From contig NZ_RIBP01000004.1 in the NCBI RefSeq assembly GCF_007273535.1, positions 2,022,001 through 2,086,000 on the forward strand: a stretch of 64,000 bases of DNA. Direction: 5' to 3'. The stretch's first letter is position 1. Each line of letters opens with the position of its first letter. A program made the position numbers and the translations under genes. Positions 18,948-28,346 of this stretch are shown here, piece after piece. This stretch comes from Niallia circulans. GTDB lineage: Bacteria > Bacillota > Bacilli > Bacillales > Cytobacillaceae. The notes beneath the pieces were generated by a model. That model was not told where the DNA came from. It made no database searches and worked only from the letters and a program-made list of their open reading frames with translations.

Positions 18948-20075
18948 TTAACTTAAATCAATTGGCGGCGGTGGTGGCGGAGTATTGTTTAATATTGCCG
19001 CTTTTCGTGCCTTTAGGAATCGATTGATGTTCAAAACAATTGTTTTTGCTACAGCATATGTTGGAACTGCTAGTATCATTCCAAGTATACCTGCTAAGTT
19101 CCCTGCGACAAGCAACAGAACAATAATAGTAGCAGGATGGGTATCTAGCCTTTTACCTAAAATAAGTGGTGAAAGGATATTACCTTCGATTTGCTGAGCA
19201 ATCGTAATGACGAGAATTACTAAAAGTGCCTGTGTCGGTGAAGTGAATAATGCGATAATAACAGCAGGCGCTCCGCCGATAAGTGGTCCAACATATGGGA
19301 TAATGTTAGTAACAGCAACAATCAGTGCCATTACTAAAGCATAATCGAGACCAATAATCCAGTAACCAATTAAAGCAAGTGTACCAACAAATAGGGCAAC
19401 CATAACTTGTCCCTGAATATAAGCAGCTAAAGTTTCGCCAGTATCTTTTAGAATTTTTGTAGCTTCCTTGCGATAAGAAACAGGGAAAAACTTCGATAAT
19501 GCAGAAGGAAACTTACTGCCGTCCTTGAAGCTGTAAAAGAGCAAGAAAGGAACAGTAACAATTGTTATCGTAATGTTTGTCATTGTACTGATAATGGCAC
19601 TGATGCTGTTTGTTATGCTGCTTGGAATTGTTTGAGCATAGTCATTCAGCTTCTCGGTAATGTCGCCCATTGTGACATATTCCTGATTAAGGAGCCATTT
19701 GTATTGCTTTGTATCATTTAAAGTATTAAAGAATTTAATAGCTTGATCCGCATAGTTTGGAATATTGCTGAAAAGCTCTGTGATCTGCTTGCTGATTAGC
19801 GGAATGACACTGCCGACCGCTAAAATAATTAATCCTATTACTACTACATAAATAATAATAATAGCTAATGTTTTCGGCACTTTATATTTTTGCAAAAAAG
19901 TTACGATCGGGTTGAGCAGGAAATACAAAAAGCCTGTGATGATTATGGGGAAAAACAAAGTAGTGAACAATACAGCTACAGGCTGGAATAAAAAAGATAT
20001 TTTTGTGCAAACATAGATGATTGCTACAATCAACAATACTTGCAAAAGCCAATAATGGAACTTCTTTTTCGTCAA
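18948..20075 (-). CDS. AI-2E family transporter (PerM-like)
   Basis: 375 residues with seven to eight membrane helices: two near the N-terminus, a long amphipathic soluble part (about 85-150), then further helices ending in the family hallmark region IPYVGPLIGGAPAVIIAL and GNILSPLILGKRLDTHP. Members are permeases of varied or unknown substrates; AI-2 export is shown for only some. The C-terminus carries six prolines in a row (PPPPPPIDLS), which is unusual. TTG start with GGTGA upstream on the minus strand. Confidence 0.82.
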   Translation of the reverse strand: MTKKKFHYWLLQVLLIVAIIYVCTKISFLFQPVAVLFTTLFFPIIITGFLYFLLNPIVTFLQKYKVPKTLAIIIIYVVVIGLIILAVGSVIPLISKQITELFSNIPNYADQAIKFFNTLNDTKQYKWLLNQEYVTMGDITEKLNDYAQTIPSSITNSISAIISTMTNITITIVTVPFLLFYSFKDGSKFPSALSKFFPVSYRKEATKILKDTGETLAAYIQGQVMVALFVGTLALIGYWIIGLDYALVMALIVAVTNIIPYVGPLIGGAPAVIIALFTSPTQALLVILVITIAQQIEGNILSPLILGKRLDTHPATIIVLLLVAGNLAGILGMILAVPTYAVAKTIVLNINRFLKARKAAILNNTPPPPPPIDLS

Positions 20076-20136
20076 GTTATCTTCACCTTTTTTCTTTAAT
20101 TATTACATTGCATCTATGTAAAAATATATGTAACGT

Positions 20137-20145
20137 AGTATAGCA
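20137..20145 (-). promoter_or_regulatory. possible extended -10 promoter of the AI-2E gene
   Basis: On the minus strand TGCTATACT is an extended -10 element about 60 bases before the start. No clear -35 is seen. The remaining 20146-20270 is AT-rich without a gene. Confidence 0.35.
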
Positions 20146-20271
20146 TAAAAATCTATTAGAATTATACCCTGATATACCAAGATTATAACATTACAAATGG
20201 ATGCTAATAAGGAAATACGATTGACTAATAAATAAGTTTCATAATTAAGTAAGAAAAATTTTCAAAAAAAA

Positions 20272-20295
20272 TAGGAGGAATACCTTCTCCTCCTA
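20272..20295 (-). terminator. probable terminator of sspI
   Basis: TAGGAGGA and TCCTCCTA form an eight-base stem; on the minus strand it is followed by TTTTTTTTGAAAA. It lies 110 bases after sspI, so a closer end signal may exist. Confidence 0.5.
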
Positions 20296-20405
20296 AACGG
20301 TCATAACAGTTAATACGTTTTAAGTGTAGAAATCCTTGTTTTGGCTGAAAAGCCAAGTTGCTAAATATCTTTATCTTAAGTGTGGGAGAACTAAATCCCC
20401 CAGAT

Positions 20406-20621
20406 TTATTTTAATCCAGTTTCTAGTGTCTGCAGCATTTCTGTTTTATCTTGATCGGAAGAATTTTGCCAGATTACTTCAAACAGCACACCAAGACCTG
20501 GCAGCATTTTCTCTTCGCCATTTTGGATAGCGTCAACAATTGTTGCTTTTAACTCGTCCTGTGAATTACCTGATACGTTATGGATAATCGCGTTTCGTAA
20601 GTTTAAACTCATGGATAGCAC
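20406..20621 (-). CDS. sspI: small acid-soluble spore protein SspI
   Basis: 71 residues, closely matching B. subtilis SspI ([18 protein letters not shown], then [17 protein letters not shown]). A minor spore protein made in the forespore, normally under sigma-G; I could not fit a convincing sigma-G promoter by eye. AAAGGAGTG SD before ATG on the minus strand. It is divergent from ysgA, the same arrangement as in B. subtilis. Confidence 0.95.
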   Translation of the reverse strand: MLSMSLNLRNAIIHNVSGNSQDELKATIVDAIQNGEEKMLPGLGVLFEVIWQNSSDQDKTEMLQTLETGLK

Positions 20622-20747
20622 TCCTTTTTCCTATTATAAGAAAGCCCACACTATATCATTTCTCATTTGACGTTTATTATGTATATTCTTTACGCTATAA
20701 TAAAAAAATAGGAAACAATGGTTAGTTTAAGTGAGGAGACATGCAAT

Positions 20748-21494
20748 TTGAAACATATACTTTCTGCGAAAAACCCTCAAGTGAAAGAGTGGAAAAAATG
20801 CCTGACTAAAAAAGAAAGAGACAAAACAGGGACCTTTCTTGTCGAAGGATTTCATTTAGTGGAAGAGGCTCTTAAAGCAAATGCGATAAAGCAATTGATT
20901 ATTTCTGAGGAAATAGAAATGCCTGCTTGGGATTACAGCGATATTCCCGTTACAATCGTAACCCAAGAAATTATTTTACAGCTAACTGACACAGAAACAC
21001 CGCAAGGGATTGTGGCTCTGTGTGAACAATATAAAGATGAACAAGCACTACTAACAGGTAGGTCCTTTATTGCCCTCGATCAGGTGCAGGATCCAGGGAA
21101 TCTTGGGACAATAATTCGAACAGCAGATGCTGCAGGAATTGATGCAGTAATCGTTGGGGACGGCACTGTCGATATATACAATCCAAAAGTAGTCCGCTCT
21201 GCACAAGGAAGCCATTTTCACCTGCCAATCATTAAGCAGAACCTGCCGCAATTCATAGAAGGCTTGAAGGAAAAGGGAGTTTCTGTTTATGGAACAAGCT
21301 TGGAAAACGGCGTTAATTACCGCGAAGTATCCCCTGCAGCATCCTTTTGCTTGATTGTCGGCAATGAAGGTAACGGGGTAAGTAAAGAGGTGCTGTCAGC
21401 AACCGATAAAAATTTATATATTCCGATTCATGGTAAAAGTGAATCATTGAATGTGGCCGTTGCTGCAGGAATTTTAATGTATCATTTCGTTTGA
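20748..21494 (+). CDS. ysgA: SpoU-family rRNA methyltransferase YsgA
   Basis: SPOUT methyltransferase of the TrmH/SpoU group, 248 residues from TTG 20748. The N-terminal RNA-binding part (about 1-95) begins HILSAKNPQVKEWKK; the knotted catalytic domain has the three motifs DQVQDPGNLGTIIRTADA, VIVGDGTVD...RSAQGSHFHLP, and VGNEGNGVS...IPIHGKSESLNVAVA. It probably 2'-O-methylates rRNA; the target base is not known from sequence. TTG 20748 has GAGGAG about 10 bases upstream; the in-frame ATG 20718 has only a weak SD. Confidence 0.88.
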   Translation: MKHILSAKNPQVKEWKKCLTKKERDKTGTFLVEGFHLVEEALKANAIKQLIISEEIEMPAWDYSDIPVTIVTQEIILQLTDTETPQGIVALCEQYKDEQALLTGRSFIALDQVQDPGNLGTIIRTADAAGIDAVIVGDGTVDIYNPKVVRSAQGSHFHLPIIKQNLPQFIEGLKEKGVSVYGTSLENGVNYREVSPAASFCLIVGNEGNGVSKEVLSATDKNLYIPIHGKSESLNVAVAAGILMYHFV

Positions 21495-21518
21495 GTCTTG
21501 ACTAAATATAAAATGGGT

Positions 21519-21547
21519 TTGAAATGCGCTTTAAAATATACTATAAT
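21519..21547 (+). promoter_or_regulatory. pheST promoter
   Basis: TTGAAA (21519-21524) and TATAAT (21542-21547), 17 bases apart: near-consensus sigma-A promoter directly before the T-box leader. Confidence 0.8.
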
Positions 21548-21554
21548 AATGGCA

Positions 21555-21835
21555 AATTGCATGATGAATAAACGTTGATGGAGAAAAGTAGTTTATAGCC
21601 CTGCTGATAAAGGGAGAAAATGCCTTGACTGAAAGCATTTTTATCTGGCAGCATGAATGAAGTTCACCTCCTGAGTTGGCATCGGGACCAATTTCTTTAG
21701 GGAAATTGTAAAGATGTTCCGGCATTTATGCCGTTATCTAAATGAAGTGAACTTGAATGCTGAAATTCAGGTTAATTAGGGTGGTACCGCGAATACATAA
21801 ACCTCGTCCCTTTTATAGGGATGGGGTTTTTTTGT
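21555..21835 (+). promoter_or_regulatory. T-box leader of pheST
   Basis: T-box motif AGGGTGGTACCGCG at 21778-21791. The specifier is TTC (Phe) at 21663-21665 in GAAGTTCACC. The terminator stem CCTCGTCCC with the AGGGATGGGG arm and seven Ts ends at 21833. Uncharged tRNA-Phe should permit read-through into pheS. Confidence 0.94.
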
Positions 21836-21904
21836 GTTCTAATTCAAAGTAAAGCGAATCAAAGCTTATGCAATTCATGCAAAATTACAAGGAGGAAACG
21901 AACA

Positions 21905-22945
21905 GTGGAAGCGAAATTAAAGGAACTGCAAGAAGAAGCTTTAAAAGCAATAGCAGCCAGTGAAAGCGTAAAAGAGTTAAATGACATAAGAGTAGCTTAT
22001 CTTGGCAAAAAAGGTCCCATTACAGAAGTATTAAAAGGAATGGGAAAATTATCTGCAGAAGAACGTCCGAAAATGGGTGCTTTAGTCAATGTCATTCGTG
22101 ATGAGATTACAAGCCATATTGAAAAGAAGCAAACGATGTTAGAAGAAGCAGAGGTTCAAAAGAAAATCGCTTCGGAAACAATCGACATTACACTTCCAGG
22201 GCGTCCAGTTGCTGTTGGGAATCACCATTCTTTAACAAGAGTGATTGAGGAAGTAGAGGATTTATTTATTGGAATGGGCTATACGGTAGAAGAAGGTCCA
22301 GAGGTTGAAGTCGATTACTATAATTTCGAAGCATTGAACCTGCCGAAAAACCACCCAGCAAGAGATATGCAGGATTCCTTCTATATCACAGAAGAACTGC
22401 TTTTAAGAACACATACTTCACCAGTTCAAGCACGTACAATGGAGAAGCATAAAGGAAAAGGACCTGTTAAAATTATCTGTCCAGGTAAAGTGTATCGCCG
22501 TGATAATGATGACGCGACACATTCCCATCAATTTATGCAAATTGAAGGACTTGTTATTGATGAAAATATTCGTATGAGCGACCTTAAAGGTACGCTTGAA
22601 GTATTCGCGAAAAAAATGTTCGGAAATGACAGAGAAATCCGTCTGCGTCCAAGCTTCTTCCCATTCACAGAGCCTTCTGTTGAAGTCGATATTTCTTGCA
22701 GTATTTGTAAGGGAGCAGGCTGCAGTGTATGTAAAGGCACTGGCTGGATTGAAGTACTTGGAGCAGGGATGGTTCATCCGAATGTACTGGAAATGGCAGG
22801 ATTTGACTCGAAGAAATATTCTGGGTTTGCCTTTGGAATCGGTGCAGAACGTATCGCAATGCTGAAGTATGGAGTTGACGATATTCGCCACTTCTATACA
22901 AATGATATCCGTTTCTTAAAACAATTTTCAGTGCCAGAATATTAA
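21905..22945 (+). CDS. pheS: phenylalanyl-tRNA synthetase alpha subunit
   Basis: 346 residues from GTG 21905, which has AAGGAGGAAAC just upstream; the longer frame from 21821 starts inside the T-box terminator and is rejected. N-terminal coiled coil (about 1-85), then the class II catalytic core with motif 2 [19 protein letters not shown] and motif 3 [14 protein letters not shown]. Between them is a cysteine cluster ([14 protein letters not shown]), a zinc-type element seen in some bacterial PheS. Works as an alpha2-beta2 enzyme with PheT, whose gene starts 18 bases later. Confidence 0.97.
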   Translation: MEAKLKELQEEALKAIAASESVKELNDIRVAYLGKKGPITEVLKGMGKLSAEERPKMGALVNVIRDEITSHIEKKQTMLEEAEVQKKIASETIDITLPGRPVAVGNHHSLTRVIEEVEDLFIGMGYTVEEGPEVEVDYYNFEALNLPKNHPARDMQDSFYITEELLLRTHTSPVQARTMEKHKGKGPVKIICPGKVYRRDNDDATHSHQFMQIEGLVIDENIRMSDLKGTLEVFAKKMFGNDREIRLRPSFFPFTEPSVEVDISCSICKGAGCSVCKGTGWIEVLGAGMVHPNVLEMAGFDSKKYSGFAFGIGAERIAMLKYGVDDIRHFYTNDIRFLKQFSVPEY

Positions 22946-22963
22946 GGTTGGAGGAGAAAGCAA

Positions 22964-25378
22964 ATGTTAGTTTCTTATAAATGGTTGCAGGAATATATAG
23001 ATCTAAATGATATAACACCAGAAGAATTAGCCGATCGCATCACAAGAAGCGGTATCGAGGTTGAAGGTGTTGAAGTATTGAATGAAGGCATGAAAAATAT
23101 CGTCATCGGACATGTGCTTGAGCGTGAGCAGCATCCAAATGCAGATAAATTAAATAAATGTTTAGTGGATGTCGGTGATGGTGAGCCAGTACAAATCGTT
23201 TGTGGCGCACCAAATGTCGATGCTGGTCAAAAAGTGGCTGTCGCTAAAGTTGGAGCAGTCCTGCCAGGCAACTTCAAAATTAAAAAGGCGAAGCTGCGCG
23301 GTGAGGAATCAAATGGAATGATTTGTTCCCTTACTGAGCTTGGCATTGAATCAAAGCTTGTTGCAAAGGATTTCTCAGAAGGTATTTTCGTGTTCCCAAG
23401 TGATGTGGAAGTAGGAAGAGATGCACTTGAGTATTTGCAGCGTGATGATGCAGTTCTTGAATTAGGACTGACACCAAACCGTTCTGATTGCTTAAGCATG
23501 ATTGGAGTTGCCTATGAAGTTGCAGCAGTGTTAAGCAAGGATGTTAAGCTTCCTGCTGTTGAATATCCGCAAGCAGCAGAAAAAGCATCTGATTATATTA
23601 GTGTTAGAGTGGAAAACAGTGAAGATGCTCCATTATACACTGCTAAAATTATTAAAAACGTTAAGGTTGCGCCATCGCCACTATGGATGCAAGGAAGACT
23701 GATGGCTGCTGGTATCCGTCCGCATAATAATGTTGTCGATATCACGAACTATATTCTGCTTGAATACGGTCAGCCTCTTCATGCATTTGATTATGATCGT
23801 CTTGGCTCAAAGGAGATTCTTGTGAGAAGAGCAAAAGCAGGCGAAACAATTACTACTTTGGATGATGCAAAGAGAACATTATCTGAGGATAATCTGCTGA
23901 TTACAAATGGTGAAACTGGTGTGGCTGTCGCTGGTGTTATGGGTGGAGCAAACTCAGAGGTTCAAAATGATACAACGACTGTTCTTCTTGAATCTGCTTA
24001 TTTTGAAGCTGGAGTTATCCGTAAATCTTCCAAAACATTAGGATTAAGAAGTGAAGCAAGTGCAAGATATGAAAAAGGGATTGATCCAAATCGTGTCCGT
24101 CAAGCTGCAGACAGAGCAGCACAATTGCTACAGCTTTATGCTGGCGGTGATGTGTTGGAAGGTGAGGCAACAGTTGATGCACTTAAAGCTGAGCCGAAGG
24201 TTGTATCCATCACACTTGAGAAGCTGAACAATGTTTTAGGAACTTCTTTAACTGACAATGAAGTTACTGATATATTCAAAAGACTGCAATTCGAGACGTC
24301 TGTGGAAAACGGCAGCTTTACAGTGACAGTTCCGACAAGAAGAAATGACATTACTATTCCAGAAGACTTAACAGAAGAAGTGGCAAGACTTTTCGGCTAT
24401 GATGAAATTCCGACAACTCTGCCAATTGGTGCTTCTATCCCTGGAGCATTAACAGAGTATCAGAAGAAACGTCGTTCTGTTCGCAAATACTTAGAAGGTG
24501 CTGGCTTGTATCAAGCTATCACATATGCATTAACAAGTGACAAGAAGGTACAGCAGTTTGCACTTGAAAAAAGAAACCCAGTTCGTTTGGCAATGCCAAT
24601 GAGTGAAGAAAGAGCGTTGTTAAGACAAAGCATTATTCCGCAACTGCTTGAGGTAGTTAAGTATAATGCAGCACGTCAAAATGACAGTCTTGCCGTGTAT
24701 GAAACTGGTGTAGTGTTCTTAGAAACCGAACAAAATCAGCTTCCAGAGGAAAGAGAGCATGTTGCCGGAGCAATCACTGGTTCTTGGGTAAATCATGTTT
24801 GGCAAGGCGAGAAAAAGCCAGTCGATTTCTTCGTTTTAAAAGGTGTGCTTGAAGGATTGTTCCAAAAACTTGGCGTATCTAAGTCAATCGAGTTTACGCG
24901 CGGTACAATGGATGGAATGCATCCTGGAAGAACAGCTGACATTTTGTTCAACGGTGAGTCAATCGGCTTCGCAGGCCAAGTGCATCCACAAGTTCAAAAT
25001 GAGCTTGATTTGAAGGAAACGTATGTCTTCGAATTAGACTTAAGCAAACTGCTGGCATCAGAAGTAAACGAGCTGCAATATACAACAATTCCAAGATTCC
25101 CAAGCGTAACAAGAGATATTGCACTTGTTGTCGACACAACAATTCTAGCTGGCGACATTCAAAACATTATCGTCGAAGCAGGCGGTTCTCTACTGAAAGA
25201 AGTGCAAGTATTTGACTTGTACGAAGGCGATAAAATGGAAGAGGGCAAAAAATCAATTGCATACTCTCTGAAATACTTCGATCCAGAACAGACTTTAACA
25301 GATGAAATGATAACAAAATCACATGACAAAGTGCTAGAGGCTGTTAAAGAAAAAGCCGGAGCAGTGTTAAGAGGTTAA
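22964..25378 (+). CDS. pheT: phenylalanyl-tRNA synthetase beta subunit
   Basis: 804 residues, normal length. Domains in order: N-terminal part, tRNA-binding OB fold (about 40-155, [15 protein letters not shown]), B3/B4 editing domain (about 210-390), B5 (about 410-480), a degenerate synthetase core (about 490-690) and the C-terminal ferredoxin-fold anticodon-binding domain (about 710-804, [18 protein letters not shown]). The editing domain looks intact, so mischarged tyrosine can be removed. GGAGGAG SD before ATG. Confidence 0.97.
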   Translation: MLVSYKWLQEYIDLNDITPEELADRITRSGIEVEGVEVLNEGMKNIVIGHVLEREQHPNADKLNKCLVDVGDGEPVQIVCGAPNVDAGQKVAVAKVGAVLPGNFKIKKAKLRGEESNGMICSLTELGIESKLVAKDFSEGIFVFPSDVEVGRDALEYLQRDDAVLELGLTPNRSDCLSMIGVAYEVAAVLSKDVKLPAVEYPQAAEKASDYISVRVENSEDAPLYTAKIIKNVKVAPSPLWMQGRLMAAGIRPHNNVVDITNYILLEYGQPLHAFDYDRLGSKEILVRRAKAGETITTLDDAKRTLSEDNLLITNGETGVAVAGVMGGANSEVQNDTTTVLLESAYFEAGVIRKSSKTLGLRSEASARYEKGIDPNRVRQAADRAAQLLQLYAGGDVLEGEATVDALKAEPKVVSITLEKLNNVLGTSLTDNEVTDIFKRLQFETSVENGSFTVTVPTRRNDITIPEDLTEEVARLFGYDEIPTTLPIGASIPGALTEYQKKRRSVRKYLEGAGLYQAITYALTSDKKVQQFALEKRNPVRLAMPMSEERALLRQSIIPQLLEVVKYNAARQNDSLAVYETGVVFLETEQNQLPEEREHVAGAITGSWVNHVWQGEKKPVDFFVLKGVLEGLFQKLGVSKSIEFTRGTMDGMHPGRTADILFNGESIGFAGQVHPQVQNELDLKETYVFELDLSKLLASEVNELQYTTIPRFPSVTRDIALVVDTTILAGDIQNIIVEAGGSLLKEVQVFDLYEGDKMEEGKKSIAYSLKYFDPEQTLTDEMITKSHDKVLEAVKEKAGAVLRG

Positions 25379-25437
25379 CACAATGAAGAAATAAGATTAT
25401 TGATTAACGATGCAAGGGGAGACTTTTACTTGTAGCG

Positions 25438-25468
25438 AAAAAAGCTGGCCATTACGGCCAGCTTTTTT
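25438..25468 (+). terminator. terminator after pheT
   Basis: Thirteen-base perfect stem (AAAAAAGCTGGCC with GGCCAGCTTTTTT) and a five-base loop. The B. subtilis rnhC gene, next in order there, is absent here. Confidence 0.9.
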
Positions 25469-25587
25469 GTGCGATTAAATAGTTAGAAGCTGTAAAACTT
25501 GCTCCATTTAACATGCAATGACTTCCCACCTAAAGTCACTTCATGGTATGATATAGATTAGGATTCTGTAGAATTGGAGGCAATATA

Positions 25588-25848
25588 GTGTCAGATGTAC
25601 AAAAAAACCGTACGAATGTGAAAATATATGGAACGGAATATGTAATAGTTGGCCAAGAATCTTCTAATCATGTTCGATTGGTTGCCTCTATCGTAGACAA
25701 AAAGATGCGCGAGATAAACGGGAAGAATACATCCCTTGATTTAAATAAATTAGCAGTGTTGACAGCTGTGAATATTGTAAATGACTATATTAAGTTAATA
25801 GATCGCGTCGAAGAATTGGAGAATGAATTAAATAGAGAAAAGGGCTGA
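25588..25848 (+). CDS. zapA: cell division protein ZapA
   Basis: 86 residues, GTG start with TTGGAGG SD. Widely conserved Z-ring-associated protein that bundles FtsZ filaments. The N-terminal part (NRTNVKIYGTEYVIVGQ) and C-terminal coiled-coil helix (LIDRVEELENELNREKG) match ZapA. cvpA starts 9 bases after the stop, so the two are co-transcribed. Confidence 0.92.
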   Translation: MSDVQKNRTNVKIYGTEYVIVGQESSNHVRLVASIVDKKMREINGKNTSLDLNKLAVLTAVNIVNDYIKLIDRVEELENELNREKG

Positions 25849-25857
25849 ATAAAGTTC

Positions 25858-26400
25858 ATGTTAGATATAATCGTCATTATCCTGCTGATTTTTGGTCTAT
25901 TGAGAGGACTAAAACGAGGCTTCATCCTGCAAATCATTCATTTGACAGGGTTTATCGTTGCTTTTATTGTGGCAACGAAATATTATATACCATTCTCAAG
26001 TAAATTAAATTTGTGGATACCTTATACGAATACAAGTGAGAACAGTTTCGTTCAAGGCCTTTTTGGCAGCATGAATTTAGAAGAGGTATTTTATCGCGCA
26101 ATTGCCTTTGCGGTGATTTTTTTTGCTGTGAAAATAATTTGGCAAATTATCGGAAGCATGGTCGATTTTGTTGCAAGTCTTCCCATTCTTAAACAGCTTA
26201 ATACTTGGGCAGGTGCCGTGCTAGGCTTTGTTGAGACATATTTAGTGCTGTTTATTTTGCTGTATATTGCCGCACTGCTGCCTGTCGAATTTATCCAGAC
26301 ACATTTAAACACTTCCTTCATTGCAGCAGGCATTATCGAGAACACCCCGTATTTCTCGGAAAAGATTAAAGAAATATGGTTCGAATATGTTGGCTCCTAA
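25858..26400 (+). CDS. CvpA family membrane protein YshB
   Basis: 180 residues, four predicted membrane helices, with the CvpA-family opening LDIIVIILLIFGLLRGLKRGF and internal VIFFAVKIIWQIIG. The family is named for colicin V production in E. coli, but its role in Bacilli is unclear (envelope function suspected). Weak SD; ATG accepted because of tight spacing with zapA. A terminator follows. Confidence 0.85.
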   Translation: MLDIIVIILLIFGLLRGLKRGFILQIIHLTGFIVAFIVATKYYIPFSSKLNLWIPYTNTSENSFVQGLFGSMNLEEVFYRAIAFAVIFFAVKIIWQIIGSMVDFVASLPILKQLNTWAGAVLGFVETYLVLFILLYIAALLPVEFIQTHLNTSFIAAGIIENTPYFSEKIKEIWFEYVGS

Positions 26401-26410
26401 TGGGCAGTTA

Positions 26411-26445
26411 AACTCTTCCGGCAAAATGAGGCTGGGGGAGTTTTT
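26411..26445 (+). terminator. terminator after cvpA
   Basis: AACTCTTCC pairs with GGGGGAGTT (two G-T pairs) across a 14-base loop, then Ts. Confidence 0.7.
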
Positions 26446-26564
26446 CTGTTGTAATTTAAGCATCAACATATTATAGAAAAGCAGCAGAACATGTTATGAT
26501 ATTATTGTTTGACAAAATTAGGGGAAACATACTAATCAATAACAGGATTATGTAGGTGATTATA

Positions 26565-28283
26565 ATGACAACAAAAAAAGAAGTAGTACGGCAATTAGAA
26601 CAAATTGCGATATATATGGAATTAAAAGGAGAAAACTCCTTTAAAATAAGTGCATTTAGAAAAGCAGCACAAGCGTTAGAGACAAATGAACATACGCTTG
26701 AGGAAATAGCGGACTATACTGCATTGCCTGGTATAGGCAAGGGAACGGCTGCTGTAATCGAGGAATTTATCGCAACAGGAGAGTCTTCCGTTTTAAAGGA
26801 GCTGAAGGAAGAAGTACCAAAAGGGTTAATTCCTTTATTGCAGCTTCCAGGTCTTGGCGGCAAAAAAATCGCGAAGCTCTACAAGGAATTAGGAATTGAA
26901 AATGCAGAGGACTTAAAGCTTGCTTGCCAAAACAAAAAAGTGCAAGCACTTAGTGGTTTCGGCAAAAAAACAGAAGACAAAATCATAGAAGCGCTCGACA
27001 GCTTTGGTTCAAGACCAGACCGTCTGCCGCTTGCCTATATGCTCAGGGTAGCATTTTCGATTGAATCTGAATTGGAAAAAATGGCGGAAATCGACAGGTT
27101 TTCTCGTGCAGGAAGCATAAGAAGAATGCGGGAGACTATCAAGGATTTAGACTTTATTATTGCCACAAATTCACCGTCTGAGGTGAAGGAGAGATTGCTT
27201 TCATTAGACGGAATAAAGGAAGTCATAGGTGCAGGCAAAACGAAGGTAAGTATTGTCCTTGAGTTAGAATTTGACGTCTCTATTGATTTCCGTCTTGTGA
27301 AGCCAGAGGAATTTGCAACAACACTTCATCATTTTACAGGAAGTAAGGATCATAATGTAAGGATGAGGCAGCTTGCCAAGGAGCGCGGCAAAAAAATCAG
27401 TGAGTATGGTGTGGAGGATACAGAAACAGGGGAAGTGGAAACATTCACGACAGAAGCTGAATTTTACAACTATTTTGGTTTACCATTCATTCCTCCAGAA
27501 ATGCGCGAGGACGGAAAAGAGGTCGAGGATTACAAAGAAGATTTGCAGATTGTTTCTCTTGAAGATATCAAAGGTGACTTACATATGCATACAACTTGGA
27601 GTGATGGCGCATTTTCAATCGAAGAAATGATTGAGGCAAATAGACAGCGCGGCTACAATTATATGGCGATCACTGATCACTCTTTTTATTTGAAGGTAGC
27701 AAACGGCTTATCCCCTGAGCGTTTGAAAGAGCAGCTAGGTAAAATTAAAGCACTCAATGAGAAGTATGATGATATTACCATTCTTGCAGGTATTGAAATG
27801 GATATTCTGCCAGACGGTTCACTCGACTATGACGATGAGCTTCTTGAACAAATGGACATTGTTATTGCATCCATTCATTCGTCCTTTTCACAGCCTAAAA
27901 AGAAAATAATGGAACGTTTGGGAACTGCTCTTCGTAATAAACATGTCGATATTATTGCACATCCGACAGGCAGGAAAATCGGCAAAAGGGACGGCTATGA
28001 AGTCGATATGGAGGAGTTAATTAAGCTTGCGAAAGAGACAAATACAGTGCTTGAGCTTAACAGCAATCCGAATCGCCTTGATTTGAATGCAGAATATGTC
28101 AAGATGGCGCAAGAGGCGGGAGTTCATCTCGTCATTAATACAGATGCCCATCATACGAAGGAGCTTGCCTATATGGGCATTGGTGTTTCAACAGCAAAAA
28201 AGGGCTGGATAAAAAGAGATACGGTGATAAATACATGGGATACAGATAAACTGTTGGATTTCTTAAAGAATCGCCATCAATAA
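26565..28283 (+). CDS. polX: DNA polymerase/3'-5' exonuclease PolX
   Basis: Family X DNA polymerase for repair, 572 residues from ATG 26565 (AGGTGAT upstream; GTG 26556 is less likely). The N-terminal 8-kDa helix-hairpin-helix domain has LPGIGKGTAAVIEE and LPGLGGKKIAKLY; the palm carries the metal-binding aspartates in IKDLDFIIAT and FDVSIDFRLV. The C-terminal PHP nuclease domain starts GDLHMHTTWSDG and continues with ITDHS, GIEMDILPDG, IASIHSSF, IAHPTGR and INTDAH, all metal ligands present. Likely acts in gap filling and abasic-site repair. Confidence 0.95.
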   Translation: MTTKKEVVRQLEQIAIYMELKGENSFKISAFRKAAQALETNEHTLEEIADYTALPGIGKGTAAVIEEFIATGESSVLKELKEEVPKGLIPLLQLPGLGGKKIAKLYKELGIENAEDLKLACQNKKVQALSGFGKKTEDKIIEALDSFGSRPDRLPLAYMLRVAFSIESELEKMAEIDRFSRAGSIRRMRETIKDLDFIIATNSPSEVKERLLSLDGIKEVIGAGKTKVSIVLELEFDVSIDFRLVKPEEFATTLHHFTGSKDHNVRMRQLAKERGKKISEYGVEDTETGEVETFTTEAEFYNYFGLPFIPPEMREDGKEVEDYKEDLQIVSLEDIKGDLHMHTTWSDGAFSIEEMIEANRQRGYNYMAITDHSFYLKVANGLSPERLKEQLGKIKALNEKYDDITILAGIEMDILPDGSLDYDDELLEQMDIVIASIHSSFSQPKKKIMERLGTALRNKHVDIIAHPTGRKIGKRDGYEVDMEELIKLAKETNTVLELNSNPNRLDLNAEYVKMAQEAGVHLVINTDAHHTKELAYMGIGVSTAKKGWIKRDTVINTWDTDKLLDFLKNRHQ

Positions 28284-28346
28284 TAGCTAATAAAAAAAGA
28301 TAATGATAACTATGGGATTGCTAAAAAAGGTAAAGGAGAAAACTCC

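Noticed and set aside
20632..20660. Possible sigma-G promoter of sspI
   Set aside because: TGATAT and TATAATA are visible on the minus strand but only about 14 bases apart, not the 17-18 expected, so the match is not convincing.
22418..22891. 157-codon minus-strand frame
   Set aside because: Antisense shadow of pheS; no supported start and pheS is conserved throughout.
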